A DNA stretch of 64,000 bases from CALBPI01 sp039033995 (lineage in GTDB: Bacteria; Pseudomonadota; Gammaproteobacteria; Steroidobacterales; Woeseiaceae), in contig JBCCBP010000013.1 in NCBI GenBank assembly GCA_039033995.1, forward strand, positions 1-64,000, written 5' to 3'. A model generated the notes under the pieces. The model worked only from the letters and a program-made list of their open reading frames with translations. It searched no databases and was not told the origin of the DNA. Position numbers and translations under genes: made by a program. Positions within the stretch are counted from its first letter, which is position 1; the number at the start of each line of letters is the position of its first letter. This document shows, piece by piece, positions 33,976 to 43,348 of this stretch.

Positions 33976-36900
33976 ATGAGCCGCACGGAACACACCAGTG
34001 GCATCTCGGCGCTGGCCGAGCGGATGTACGCCAACAAATACCTGTTGTGGCTCTCCGTTACGATCATTTTGTTGGCGGGTTATTCATCGCTGTCCAATCT
34101 GCCGCGTATCGAAGATCCACGTATCACCAACCGTTACCCGGTCATCATTACGCGCCTGCCCGGTGCCTCCGCAGAGCGTATCGAAGCGCTAGTCACCGAT
34201 CCGCTCGAAGTCGCATTGGAGGAGCTGTCGGAAATCAAAAAGATCGAGTCGACGTCGCGGGCTGGTATTTCAAGCCTGTCCATCGAGCTGCAGGATTCGG
34301 TCGGACCCGGTCAAAACGAACAGGTGTTCAGCAAAATCCGCGACAAAATCGGTGATGTCACACCATTGCTGCCAGAAGGCACGTTTGAGCCGATTCTGGA
34401 TGACAAGGTGGCAGCGGTCGCTTTTAGCTTGTTGGTGGCCATTCGTTGGACTGAAGGCAGCGAACCACCGCTGGGACTGATGTATCGCTTGTCCGAGCAG
34501 CTCGCTGACGAATTGCGCGGTGTCTCCGGTACCGACATCGTCCGTTATTACGGTGAGCCCGCCGAGGAGATTACGGTCGACGTTGACCCTGAAATGCTCA
34601 GCCAGATGGGTTTGTCAGCCGCCGATGTCGCCAGGCTCATTGCTGCCGGTGACCCGAAATTGCCCGCCGGCGCTCTGCGCAGCGACAACCGCAATTTGCT
34701 GCTGGAAGTCGAAGGCGAACTCGATTCGGCTGCTTCAGTTGCAGCGACGCCGTTGGTGGCCAATGTCGCGGGCGGTGCCGTGCGGCTCGGCGACATTGCT
34801 GATGTACGTCGCGCCTGGCAGGAGCCGACCCGCGAAATCGCCTACGCTAATGGCGTACGCAGCATCATGCTGGGCGTGCGCACCGATACCAACATTCGAC
34901 TGGATCAGTGGGCGATCACGGCACGTCAAGTCGTATCGGATTACAACGAAACGCTGGGTCGCGGCGTCGAGGCCAGCGTGATCTTTGACCAGAGTCTGTA
35001 CACGGAGCAGCGCCTCGCCAGTCTCGGCGGTAACCTGTTCGCCGGCGCGCTGGTCGTGATGCTCGTCGTGTTTATCGGTATGGGCTGGCGTGCGGCACTG
35101 ATTGTCGGTTCGGCATTGCCGTTGTCGGCGTCGATTGCTGTGTTTGGTCTTGGACCCGGCGGACAGCAGATTCACCAGATGAGCATCTTCGGCATGATCG
35201 TCGCGATCGGGCTGTTGATCGATGCCGCCATCGTTATGACGGACGAGGTCAAGAAGCATCTTGACCAGGGTCGACCGCGTATCGATGCCTTGCGCTTCTC
35301 CATTGGTCATTTGTTTGTGCCGCTGTTGGCCTCAACGCTCACGACTGTGCTCGGCTTCATGCCGGTGTTCCTGTTACCCGGCGCAATGGGTGATTTCGTC
35401 GGCCCGATTGCGATTTCGGTAGTCCTGGCTTTAAGCGCCTCGTTTTTTCTGGCAATGACGATCATCCCCGCGCTCGCCGCACTGTTTATTCCGCGACGAG
35501 AATCAGCGGCACCTCGCCAGTGGTGGGTGGAAGGCGTCAAGAGTCGGCGACTCGCGGATCGATATAGGGCGTTGGTCGCAGCCGCTGTTCGACGACCGGT
35601 CCTGACCGTCGTAGCCAGTCTGGTGCTGCCCGTCGCAGGTTTCGTCCTGGCCGGCACCCTGGGACAGCAGTTTTTCCCAGCAGCCGACCGCGATCAGTTT
35701 GAGATACAGGTATGGATGCCGCGTGGTACGTCGATCCGGTCGACCGATGCCCTGACGCGTAAAATCGAGGCGCGTCTGACCGAGGAGGCAGGAATAACCG
35801 ACGTCCACTGGTTGATCGGCCACAGCTTCCCGACCGTGTACTACAACCGGATCATGCGTGTGCGCGGCGATGATAGTTACGCACAAGCTGTCGTATTTAC
35901 CGATACTGTGCAGCGCGCGAACGTGCTGACGGAGGTGCTCGGGCACGAGTTGTCCGATGCCTTTCCGGAGGCACGAATTGTCGTCGCGCCTTACTCCCAG
36001 GGTCCGCCGCTTGAGGCGCCTGTGGCCTTCCGTCTGGAAGGTCCGGACTTGACCGAATTGATCCGACTCGGTGATGAGGTGCGGGCGGTCATGCATACCA
36101 TTCCTGAGATTACGCAGACGAAAGCAACGATCGAGTCTGGGCAGCCGAAACTGTCGTTTGTACCGGATCCGGTCGCCGTGCGTCAGGCAGGTCTGACCTT
36201 GTCGACGGTGGCCGGCCAACTGCAGGCGGGCCTCGAAGGTCAGCTTGGCGGCTCCGTACGCGAAGATCGCGAGTCGTTGCCCGTGCGCATTCGCTTTCCG
36301 TCCGGTAGCCGGGACGAACTGTCACGCATTGCGGCGATGAATCTGGTCAGTGATGCGGGCGCCATCAGCGCATTGAATCTGGGCGAATTGCGTATCGTGC
36401 CAGAGTCTTCGAGCATCTCGAGATTCGATAGCACGCGCGCCAACAAGTTGCTTGCCTACCTGCGTCCCGATGCTTTGGCTGTCGACGTGTCGTCAGCCGT
36501 ACTGGCGGGACTGGATCGCGCCGGGTTTGAGCTGCCGCCTGGATACAGTTTGCGGGCTGAAGGTGACAGCGATGCGCAGGCCGATGCGATTGGCAATCTG
36601 CTCACCTATCTGCCGATATTGATGATGCTGATGCTGGCGACAATCATCCTCTCGTTTAGGAGTTTGCGACTCGCCACTGTGATTGCCGTCGTTGCGATTC
36701 TGTCCGTCGGACTGGGCTTGCTGGGCCTGTGGCTTGGCGGCTACCCGCGTGGGTTCAACGCAATCATCGGGATCGCCGGTCTGATTGGTGTTGCGATCAA
36801 CGGCACGATTGTCGTGATCGCAGCCATCCGTGCCGACGCCGGTGCCTGCACCGGTGACTGCGATGGCATCGTCGAGCAGACGGTAGGGGCAACCCGCCAT

Positions 36901-37116
36901 ATCGTATCGACGGTGTTTACGACGATCGGTGGGTTCGTGCCACTGATCTTTTTCAGCGACGGCGATTTCTGGCCGCCTTTGGCATTGGTCATCGCCGGTG
37001 GTGTCGGTTTCTCCATTACACTGTCGCTGTTTTTCACGCCAGCCGTGTATCGGTTGTTGTGTCAGTTGGGCGAAAAGACCGGTCGCAGTCTTGCGCCGGT
37101 GGCGGTGGCGTCATGA
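33976..37116 (+). CDS. RND efflux inner-membrane pump (second system)
   Basis: A 1046-residue RND transporter with the usual twelve membrane segments and two large periplasmic loops. The first loop contains RLPGASAERIEALVTDPLE, typical of the family. TM4 reads IGLLIDAAIVMTDEV: one Asp remains of the usual acidic pair, the next position being Ala. The sequence differs strongly from the pump at 3131, so this is not a recent duplicate. It lies 2 bases after the adaptor gene and overlaps the channel gene by 4 bases, giving a translationally coupled operon. Confidence 0.94.
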   Translation: MSRTEHTSGISALAERMYANKYLLWLSVTIILLAGYSSLSNLPRIEDPRITNRYPVIITRLPGASAERIEALVTDPLEVALEELSEIKKIESTSRAGISSLSIELQDSVGPGQNEQVFSKIRDKIGDVTPLLPEGTFEPILDDKVAAVAFSLLVAIRWTEGSEPPLGLMYRLSEQLADELRGVSGTDIVRYYGEPAEEITVDVDPEMLSQMGLSAADVARLIAAGDPKLPAGALRSDNRNLLLEVEGELDSAASVAATPLVANVAGGAVRLGDIADVRRAWQEPTREIAYANGVRSIMLGVRTDTNIRLDQWAITARQVVSDYNETLGRGVEASVIFDQSLYTEQRLASLGGNLFAGALVVMLVVFIGMGWRAALIVGSALPLSASIAVFGLGPGGQQIHQMSIFGMIVAIGLLIDAAIVMTDEVKKHLDQGRPRIDALRFSIGHLFVPLLASTLTTVLGFMPVFLLPGAMGDFVGPIAISVVLALSASFFLAMTIIPALAALFIPRRESAAPRQWWVEGVKSRRLADRYRALVAAAVRRPVLTVVASLVLPVAGFVLAGTLGQQFFPAADRDQFEIQVWMPRGTSIRSTDALTRKIEARLTEEAGITDVHWLIGHSFPTVYYNRIMRVRGDDSYAQAVVFTDTVQRANVLTEVLGHELSDAFPEARIVVAPYSQGPPLEAPVAFRLEGPDLTELIRLGDEVRAVMHTIPEITQTKATIESGQPKLSFVPDPVAVRQAGLTLSTVAGQLQAGLEGQLGGSVREDRESLPVRIRFPSGSRDELSRIAAMNLVSDAGAISALNLGELRIVPESSSISRFDSTRANKLLAYLRPDALAVDVSSAVLAGLDRAGFELPPGYSLRAEGDSDAQADAIGNLLTYLPILMMLMLATIILSFRSLRLATVIAVVAILSVGLGLLGLWLGGYPRGFNAIIGIAGLIGVAINGTIVVIAAIRADAGACTGDCDGIVEQTVGATRHIVSTVFTTIGGFVPLIFFSDGDFWPPLALVIAGGVGFSITLSLFFTPAVYRLLCQLGEKTGRSLAPVAVAS

Positions 37117-38516
37117 GGAGAGTGTTTTGGATAGTCGTACCCACGCTCGCTCTGATGGGTTGCGCGGTCGGGCCTGACTACATCGCACCAGATCTGCCGA
37201 CGGAGCGCGCCATGCTTACCAGCGGGGCGACCGATGCCGTCGACGCTGCTTTCTGGCGAACCGAAGGTTATGACGACCTAGCGACGCTCGTCGAACGGGC
37301 GCTGGCCAACAACAAAGATGTCGACGCGGCCCTGGCACGCGTGCGCGAAGCCCAGGCGGGTCTTGTTGCCGCGCGTGGCACGCGCCTGCCAGCAATTGCG
37401 GCCGATGCGCGCTACACCGCTTTCGAGCAGAGCATTCGTTCACCGCAATCGGCGGGGCCGTTGATTGCCGCAGGTGTCATTCCGCGTGACGGGGAGTTTT
37501 ACACCGCGAGCTTGCAAGCCAGTTGGGAGATCGATCTGTTTGGACTGCGCCGACGGCAGATAGAGGCGAGCCAGGCGCGGTTGCTCGCGCAAACCGAACA
37601 AGCCCGTGCGGTCGCTTTGCAAGTCACGGCGCAAACGGTGATCGCTTACGCGGACTGGCAAAGTTTCAGCACGCGCGCGGCGGTTGCCGATCGCAACGTC
37701 GCGTTGCAGCAGGAGACACTCGACATTATCTCCGGCAAGGTGCGCCTCGGCTTATCACGCCGCCTGGATCAGGTGCGAGCAGAGAGTGCTCTTGCGCAAC
37801 TTCAAGCGCAGGTCCCGCAACTACAAGCAGCCGCGGTTGCCGCGCGGCAACGACTGGCAGTCTTGCTGGGCACCACCGCGGATACGCTCGAACTGACCTC
37901 GAGCGAATCTCTGCTGCGTGCACCGTCCAATATTGCAATTGGCACCCAGTCAGAACTGTTGCGCCGTCGGCCGGACGTGGCGATTGCCGAGCGTCTGCTA
38001 GCCGCGGCAACCGCGGATCAGGGTGCGGCCGTCGCCGCGATGTTCCCGCAACTGACGCTGACAGCGTCGGGTGGTTTCGAGGCGCCTGGCATCAGCGAGT
38101 TGTCATCAGGTGAGGCGCGAACGACGGGTATTGTGCCGTTCGTTCGCTGGCCCTTGTTCCAGGGGCGACGTTTGCGTGCCGCGCGTGATGCTGCCGATGC
38201 GCGGCAGCAGCAGGCGCTCGCCGAGTATGAACAGACAGTGCTGCAAGCGATTGCAGATACGGAGTCTGCGATCGCAGCGCAGCGCGCGGCCCATGACGCA
38301 TTGGCGCGCGTGAACGCCGCCACGGATGCAGCACGAGAAGCGGAGCAACTGGCCAATAAGTTGTATCAGCAAGGCCTGGTTGACTATCTGACCCTACTCG
38401 ATGCGCAACGCCAGTTGGCGCTGTTGGACGATGCACTGCTGGTGTCGAAGAATACGGTCATGTTGAGCGCTGCGCGACTGTATTCGGCGCTAGGTGGTAG
38501 TTGGACGGCGCCTTAA
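37113..38516 (+). CDS. NodT-family outer-membrane efflux lipoprotein
   Basis: A 467-residue TolC-like channel of the NodT group. The start is the ATG in the ATGA overlap with the pump's stop codon. The lipobox LMGCAVGPDY gives an acylated Cys and the family's CAVGPDY motif. Two outer-membrane efflux repeats follow, with LVERALANNKDVDAALARVR, RRRPDVAIAERLLAAATAD and LYQQGLVDYLTLLDAQRQLA. It completes the second tripartite RND system, whose channel, unlike that of the first, carries no extra domain. Confidence 0.94.
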   Translation: MRRVFWIVVPTLALMGCAVGPDYIAPDLPTERAMLTSGATDAVDAAFWRTEGYDDLATLVERALANNKDVDAALARVREAQAGLVAARGTRLPAIAADARYTAFEQSIRSPQSAGPLIAAGVIPRDGEFYTASLQASWEIDLFGLRRRQIEASQARLLAQTEQARAVALQVTAQTVIAYADWQSFSTRAAVADRNVALQQETLDIISGKVRLGLSRRLDQVRAESALAQLQAQVPQLQAAAVAARQRLAVLLGTTADTLELTSSESLLRAPSNIAIGTQSELLRRRPDVAIAERLLAAATADQGAAVAAMFPQLTLTASGGFEAPGISELSSGEARTTGIVPFVRWPLFQGRRLRAARDAADARQQQALAEYEQTVLQAIADTESAIAAQRAAHDALARVNAATDAAREAEQLANKLYQQGLVDYLTLLDAQRQLALLDDALLVSKNTVMLSAARLYSALGGSWTAP

Positions 38517-38617
38517 GAAACCACGCATTGGCGCATTGAAAAAAATCCATCTGCATGCTGTAGTCGCGCCATCGACAGCGCCGATGCTGTCCAGGACACT
38601 CACTTTGCGAGAAAGCG

Positions 38618-40261
38618 ATGCGGGCAGGATGGTTCAGCACAGCGCAGGCGGTTTTAGCCTTTAGTCTGGTTGGTCTGATCACGGCGAGCGGTTCGGTCGT
38701 GGCCGCTGATCCATCGCCGTTTGCTCGTCTACAACAGGACGGTATTCGCTTCGGACCCATCAGCATCCAACGCGATCCCATTTTTGATCTGAGCGATCCT
38801 GCCGAGAACAAATGGCTGTATCGCAGCGCCAACCGTTTGCATGTCACGACGCTGGAGTCGGTCGTTCGCGCGCAGCTGTTGTTCGCAGAAGGTGATCTTG
38901 TGACTGAGCAGGCGATCGAGGAGACGGCCCGCGTATTGCGGCGTAACAGCTATATCTATGACGTTGTTATCGAGCCGCTTGAAATGGCCGATGGACGTAT
39001 CGCTGTACGCGTTACGACGCGGGACAATTGGACGCTGTTTCCGCAGATTGATTTTTCGCAACAAGGCGGCCAGACCGAATTTGCCCTCGGTGTGCGCGAA
39101 GCGAATTTGCTTGGTACCGGCGGCGAGATCGGGTTTCGAATCGAAGATGACGGCGACCGACGATCGTCGCTATTGCAATACGGCAACCGCAACTTTCGTG
39201 GCAGTTGGTGGCGATTCGAAATCGGCTATCGCGACAGTGATGACGGCGACGCGCAGCGGTTGCGGATCATCCGGCCGTTCTACTCACTCGATAGTCGTTG
39301 GAGTGCTGGCCTCGACACCACCGCGCTGGAGCAGGAGGAACCACTGTTTAGCTTCGGCGACGAAATCACGGAGTTTCGGCGCGACTTGCTGAGCGCAAAT
39401 GTCTGGTTTGGTCGCTCCAGGGGTTTGCAGGACGGGTGGACGCGACGTTGGCAGGTGGGGTTTGCGATCGACGACAATCGTTTCGAGCCGGTGATCGAAC
39501 CAGGACAGGCGATTTTTAGCCCAGTGGATCGCAATCTGCGCTATCCCTATGTGCGCTACGAAGCGATCGAGGATCGTTTCATTGCAGTGACCAATCTCAA
39601 TCGTATTGCTGTGACCGAGGATTTGTTTCTGGGTACCCGCTACAGCGCGACGTTCGGGTGGTTTGGCGCTAGCACTGGCGCAGATCGCGATGGCGCGCTA
39701 ATCGACTTGGATCTGTTCCATCGACGTGGCGACCCAACGCGCTCGGTCATTTCCTGGCGTGCACGTCTGAACAGTCGCGTCGAAAGCGGGCGTGTGCGCA
39801 ACGGTCGACTGACGCTGAGCGCGGACTACGTGCGGCGGCAATCAGAGTATCGACAATGGGCGGTCATTGCCGAAACGACGCAGACGGAAGCAGCTGACCT
39901 TGACCAATTGGTGACCCTGGGCGGCCTGACCGGGCTGCGAGGCTTTGATCGAGCCTATGCGAACGGGACCCGCCGCGCAGTTGTGAGTCTCGAGCAGCGC
40001 ATCATTACCAACTGGTACCCGTGGCGATTGTTTCGTGTGGGCGCTGCCGCTTTTGTTGATGCGGGTCGGATATGGGGGCGCGATGTGCTCGGGCGGCGCA
40101 ACGAAGATCTACTGGCCAACGTCGGGGTAGGGCTGCGGCTGATGAGTACGCGCGCATCGAGCAACCGCATGCTACATATCGATCTCGCCTATCCGGTCGC
40201 TGCCGATACGGGGTATGAAGGCGGTCTGCAACTCTCCATTCAGGGTAAACGCGGGTTCTGA
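38618..40261 (+). CDS. Omp85/BamA-like outer-membrane barrel protein
   Basis: A 547-residue exported protein with a signal peptide of about 30 residues, one POTRA-like region at about 85-140 (GDLVTEQAIEETARVLRRNSYIYDVVIE) and a C-terminal barrel. The Omp85 hallmark GLRGF is present in GGLTGLRGFDRAYANG, and the barrel has the usual alternating strands with aromatic girdles. It is much shorter than BamA (about 800 residues, five POTRA domains), so it is not the essential assembly protein; a surface, secretion or lipid role is possible. It follows the RND operon by 101 bases and may have its own promoter. Confidence 0.84.
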   Translation: MRAGWFSTAQAVLAFSLVGLITASGSVVAADPSPFARLQQDGIRFGPISIQRDPIFDLSDPAENKWLYRSANRLHVTTLESVVRAQLLFAEGDLVTEQAIEETARVLRRNSYIYDVVIEPLEMADGRIAVRVTTRDNWTLFPQIDFSQQGGQTEFALGVREANLLGTGGEIGFRIEDDGDRRSSLLQYGNRNFRGSWWRFEIGYRDSDDGDAQRLRIIRPFYSLDSRWSAGLDTTALEQEEPLFSFGDEITEFRRDLLSANVWFGRSRGLQDGWTRRWQVGFAIDDNRFEPVIEPGQAIFSPVDRNLRYPYVRYEAIEDRFIAVTNLNRIAVTEDLFLGTRYSATFGWFGASTGADRDGALIDLDLFHRRGDPTRSVISWRARLNSRVESGRVRNGRLTLSADYVRRQSEYRQWAVIAETTQTEAADLDQLVTLGGLTGLRGFDRAYANGTRRAVVSLEQRIITNWYPWRLFRVGAAAFVDAGRIWGRDVLGRRNEDLLANVGVGLRLMSTRASSNRMLHIDLAYPVAADTGYEGGLQLSIQGKRGF

Positions 40262-40320
40262 TCGGGCCGGCGCTTTACCTGTCCCGTCGTGCTGCATACA
40301 CTGACGGTGGGGGAATTGAT

Positions 40321-40707
40321 ATGACCACAGTAACGACACCAAGTCGATGGTGGATGCCGGTCGCGGGATTGATCCTGCTCATCGCTGCCTTTGTGGGCTT
40401 GCTAGCGCTCGTAAAACTGCTCGCCATGCTGATCGATGCCGATATCGCCGATCGGATGTGGCTGAACTATGCGTTGATCGGCCTCGCGCTCGCATCGCTG
40501 GGGTTTGCCGGTGTCAGCCTGATCGTGTCGTGGTTTACCCGCCGCCGTCGCGATGTGGTGCCAGGGCCGGCGCTATACCTGTTTGGCATCGCGATGGTCA
40601 TGCTCGGCGGCCAGGCGGCCGTGCTCGGCCAAACGCTGGTCGGCGTGATCGGTGTGCTGGTCGGTTGTTCCGTTATATGGATCGAGTACCGCAGCGATTG
40701 GTTGTAA
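40321..40707 (+). CDS. four-helix membrane protein of unknown function
   Basis: A 128-residue integral membrane protein with four predicted membrane segments (about 15-40, 48-70, 82-100 and 102-120) joined by a short basic loop, SWFTRRRRD, which should face the cytoplasm. A GGGGGAA site precedes the ATG. No family is recognised. It lies 59 bases after the Omp85-like gene on the same strand. Confidence 0.7.
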   Translation: MTTVTTPSRWWMPVAGLILLIAAFVGLLALVKLLAMLIDADIADRMWLNYALIGLALASLGFAGVSLIVSWFTRRRRDVVPGPALYLFGIAMVMLGGQAAVLGQTLVGVIGVLVGCSVIWIEYRSDWL

Positions 40708-40795
40708 GCGTCTACCCGCAGCCGCGTTCCGCAGAGTTGGGTTGGGCCGTCTCCTGATGTTGATTTCCCTGTCGTCACCATCGGCTTTGTCGTCT

Positions 40796-41623
40796 TCAAC
40801 GCGCTAACAGACCCTGCAAACTCTCGCCGACATCGGCGTCGATCTTGACCGTCGCGATATCGTCAGCTCGGGTTTTGCCGCGATTGAAAATGACCAGCGG
40901 TTTGCCGAGTTCTGCGCAACGTTTGGCGAATCGGAAACCTGAAAACACCATCAGCGATGAGCCGGCGACGACGAGAGCCTGCGCTTCCGCTACCGCCCGA
41001 TAGGCTGCATCCACGCGATCGCGCGGCACGGACTCACCGAAGAACACGACTTCGGGCTTGACGATGCCACCGCAGCGCGGGCAGTCCGGTACCACGAAGC
41101 CGTCGTAGTCGGCGCCTTCGATCAATGCGTCGCCGTCCGGTTTTTCGACGACCACGCCGATCTGATCAAGCCAGTCTTGATTGAGCGCTATGACCGTCGA
41201 TTGCCAATCGGCTCGAGGCATCAGCAACTGACACTGTTGGCAGCGCACTTCGTCGAGACGTCCATGCAGATCGATGACATCGCGCGTACCGGCTTTCTGA
41301 TGCAGACCATCGACGTTCTGTGTCACGACACGATTGATGCGTCCTTCGGCCTGCAATTCGCTGATGGCGGAATGCGCGAGACTAGGTTGTGCCTGCGACA
41401 TTCTCTGCCAGCCTACGGTTGTGCGCGCCCAGTAGCGTTGCCGTGTCGAGTGGTGTTTCATGAAGTCGTCAAACATGACCGGCTTGGCATGTTTCCAATT
41501 GCCGTTGCGATCGCGGTAACCGGGAATGCCCGAGCCGGTGCTGCAACCGGCGCCAGTCAATAGTGCAAATGGTTGTTCCGGCCCGATTAGCTCGCGGACC
41601 ATCGGCAGTAGATCTACGGTCAT
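40796..41623 (-). CDS. sirtuin NAD-dependent protein deacylase
   Basis: A 275-residue Sir2 protein. The NAD-binding motifs GAGCSTGSGIPGYRD (about 24-38) and TQNVDGLHQKAG are intact, the catalytic His is in DLHGRLDEV, and a structural zinc site is formed by CQQC and CPRC. It removes acyl groups from lysines using NAD in the cytoplasm. The substrate class is unclear; the Ala-to-Cys-type GAGCS variant of the GAGIS motif is common in bacterial class II-like members. It overlaps the upstream MBL-fold RNase gene by 4 bases and is therefore co-translated with it. Confidence 0.93.
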   Translation of the reverse strand: MTVDLLPMVRELIGPEQPFALLTGAGCSTGSGIPGYRDRNGNWKHAKPVMFDDFMKHHSTRQRYWARTTVGWQRMSQAQPSLAHSAISELQAEGRINRVVTQNVDGLHQKAGTRDVIDLHGRLDEVRCQQCQLLMPRADWQSTVIALNQDWLDQIGVVVEKPDGDALIEGADYDGFVVPDCPRCGGIVKPEVVFFGESVPRDRVDAAYRAVAEAQALVVAGSSLMVFSGFRFAKRCAELGKPLVIFNRGKTRADDIATVKIDADVGESLQGLLAR

Positions 41624-43026
41624 CCGGGCAGTGTCGCGAGGTCGACGACGCGCCCCGGGATCGCGCGATGCACGCGCGCGCCACAGGTGCGCTGTAGCGT
41701 CTGCGACAATGCTTCGCCGGGCTTCGGTTCACCGTGTACTAGCCAGACCGGAGGCTGGTTGCCGAGCGCGTCATACCAACGGCACAAATCCTGCTCGTCG
41801 CCGTGCGCGGACAGGCCACCGACGGTGTGGATCGTCGCTGCCACCGCCACCCGCTTGCCATGAATTTTGACATGCGATTTGCCATCGACGAGTTGCCGAC
41901 CGAGCGACCCCGGCGCCTGGTAGCCAGCGATAATGACGTGGGCATTGGGTCGCCACAGGTTGTGTTTGAGGTGGTGGAGGATACGGCCGCCGTTGCACAT
42001 GCCGCTGCCCGCGATAATCAGCGCCCCATGGCTGAGCCGATTGATCACCCGTGACTCGGCGCCCGTGCGCGTCATGTACAGATTATCCAACAGCGGCATC
42101 TCGTTGTGGGCTCGTCGTAGTCGGGTTGCTTCGTCGTCGTAGAGGTGCGGATAGCGCCAATAAATTTCGCTGGCTTCGATGGCCATCGGGCTGTCGAGAA
42201 AGATGCGCCAGCGATCGGTGCCCCAGGCTTCCCGATTCTGGCCTAACAAATACAGCAGCTCCTGACTGCGACCAATCGCAAAGGCGGGTATAACGATGTT
42301 GCCGTTGTCGGCAGCGGCTGTTTGCAGGATCTCGCCAAGCTCATCGATGGTCTCGGAGCGTTCTCGGTGCCGTCGTCCGCCATAGGTGCTTTCCATCAGC
42401 AGCATATCGGCGTCGCCGACGACTTGCGGATCGCGCAACACCGGCGTGTCGTACTGGCCGAGATCACCGCTGAATACGATTCGTCGTGAGGGTTCACCGG
42501 CAATATCGATACAGACGATCGCTGACCCCATGATGTGCCCCGCATCATGAAACGTGATGGTGATGCCTGGGAAAATCTCCTGCGGCATGGCATACCGGAG
42601 CGGACGGATCTGCTCGACAGCGCGCAGCGCGTCGTCATCATCAAAGAGTGGCGTCAATAGAGGCTTACCGGTTCGCTCGCGTTCGCGATTTTTGCGCCTG
42701 ACATCATGGCGGGCGATGCCCGCGGCATCGCGGAGTAACACCTGACACAGATCGCGGCTGGCAAAGTGGGTATAAATTGGCCCGTCGAAGCCGCGTTGAC
42801 ACAACAGCGGCAGCCGACCGCTGTGATCGAGATGAGCGTGACTGAGGACGACCGCATCGATCTCGTCGGCAGCAAACGGAAACGCATCACGATTGCGTTT
42901 TTGCTGTTTCTTGCTGCCCTGAATCATGCCGCAATCGAGCAACAGTGTGCGATCACCCACTCGGAGGATGTGGCACGAGCCCGTGACTTCGCCTGCGGCG
43001 CCAAAAAATTCCAATGTCGTTTTCAT
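41620..43026 (-). CDS. MBL-fold RNA-processing exonuclease (beta-CASP)
   Basis: A 468-residue metallo-beta-lactamase/beta-CASP protein of the CPSF73-like bacterial group. The metal motif SHAHLDHSGRLPLL is near residue 61, with later ligands in FHDAGHIMGSA and FSGDLGQYD. The beta-CASP domain contains STYGGRRH, PAFAIGRSQELLYLL and GSGMCNGGRILHHL, and the C-terminal RNA-specificity motif is TVGGLSAHGDEQDL. It probably degrades or trims RNA. The ATG at 43026 directly follows a TTG. It heads a two-gene operon with the sirtuin. Confidence 0.92.
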   Translation of the reverse strand: MKTTLEFFGAAGEVTGSCHILRVGDRTLLLDCGMIQGSKKQQKRNRDAFPFAADEIDAVVLSHAHLDHSGRLPLLCQRGFDGPIYTHFASRDLCQVLLRDAAGIARHDVRRKNRERERTGKPLLTPLFDDDDALRAVEQIRPLRYAMPQEIFPGITITFHDAGHIMGSAIVCIDIAGEPSRRIVFSGDLGQYDTPVLRDPQVVGDADMLLMESTYGGRRHRERSETIDELGEILQTAAADNGNIVIPAFAIGRSQELLYLLGQNREAWGTDRWRIFLDSPMAIEASEIYWRYPHLYDDEATRLRRAHNEMPLLDNLYMTRTGAESRVINRLSHGALIIAGSGMCNGGRILHHLKHNLWRPNAHVIIAGYQAPGSLGRQLVDGKSHVKIHGKRVAVAATIHTVGGLSAHGDEQDLCRWYDALGNQPPVWLVHGEPKPGEALSQTLQRTCGARVHRAIPGRVVDLATLPG

Positions 43027-43029
43027 CAA

Positions 43030-43348
43030 TTTTTCGAGTTGTGCTGGCGAGTCAGCTACCTTTTATGGTCATCAAATTCCAATTTCGGACAGTGCGCCAC
43101 CGACAAGTGTTGGTTCTGTCACATTTAGTTAAACCGGCTTTACCGCTGCATGGAAAACCCTGCTACCTTTGAGGTTGGGGAATGCAGCGGCGCCTTCTAC
43201 GGGTGCACGAAACTGGGCTGGCAGCCCAGCAACAACGCTGTTTTTTACAGAATGAGTTTGATTTCATGTGATAACCGTCACGGACGGCGTGTCGGCAATT
43301 GCCTACAGTTATCGCATACGAAAAGGACTTGGGGCAAAAAGAGTTGTC
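43030..43348. other. intergenic region with structured leader candidate
   Basis: The 320-base gap between the divergent MBL and kinase genes has no convincing gene. On the plus strand it holds a perfect 9-bp helix (43143-43151 with 43182-43190), a 7-bp hairpin (43213-43219 with 43223-43229) and a short CAGC/GCTG hairpin (43227-43230 with 43237-43240) followed by six T at 43241-43246. The last two share bases and cannot form together, which is the layout of a leader switch. I recognise no known riboswitch class in it. Confidence 0.5.

Noticed and set aside
43143..43246. Known c-di-GMP or cobalamin riboswitch before the kinase gene
   Set aside because: The class-defining conserved segments are absent; only generic pairing is visible.
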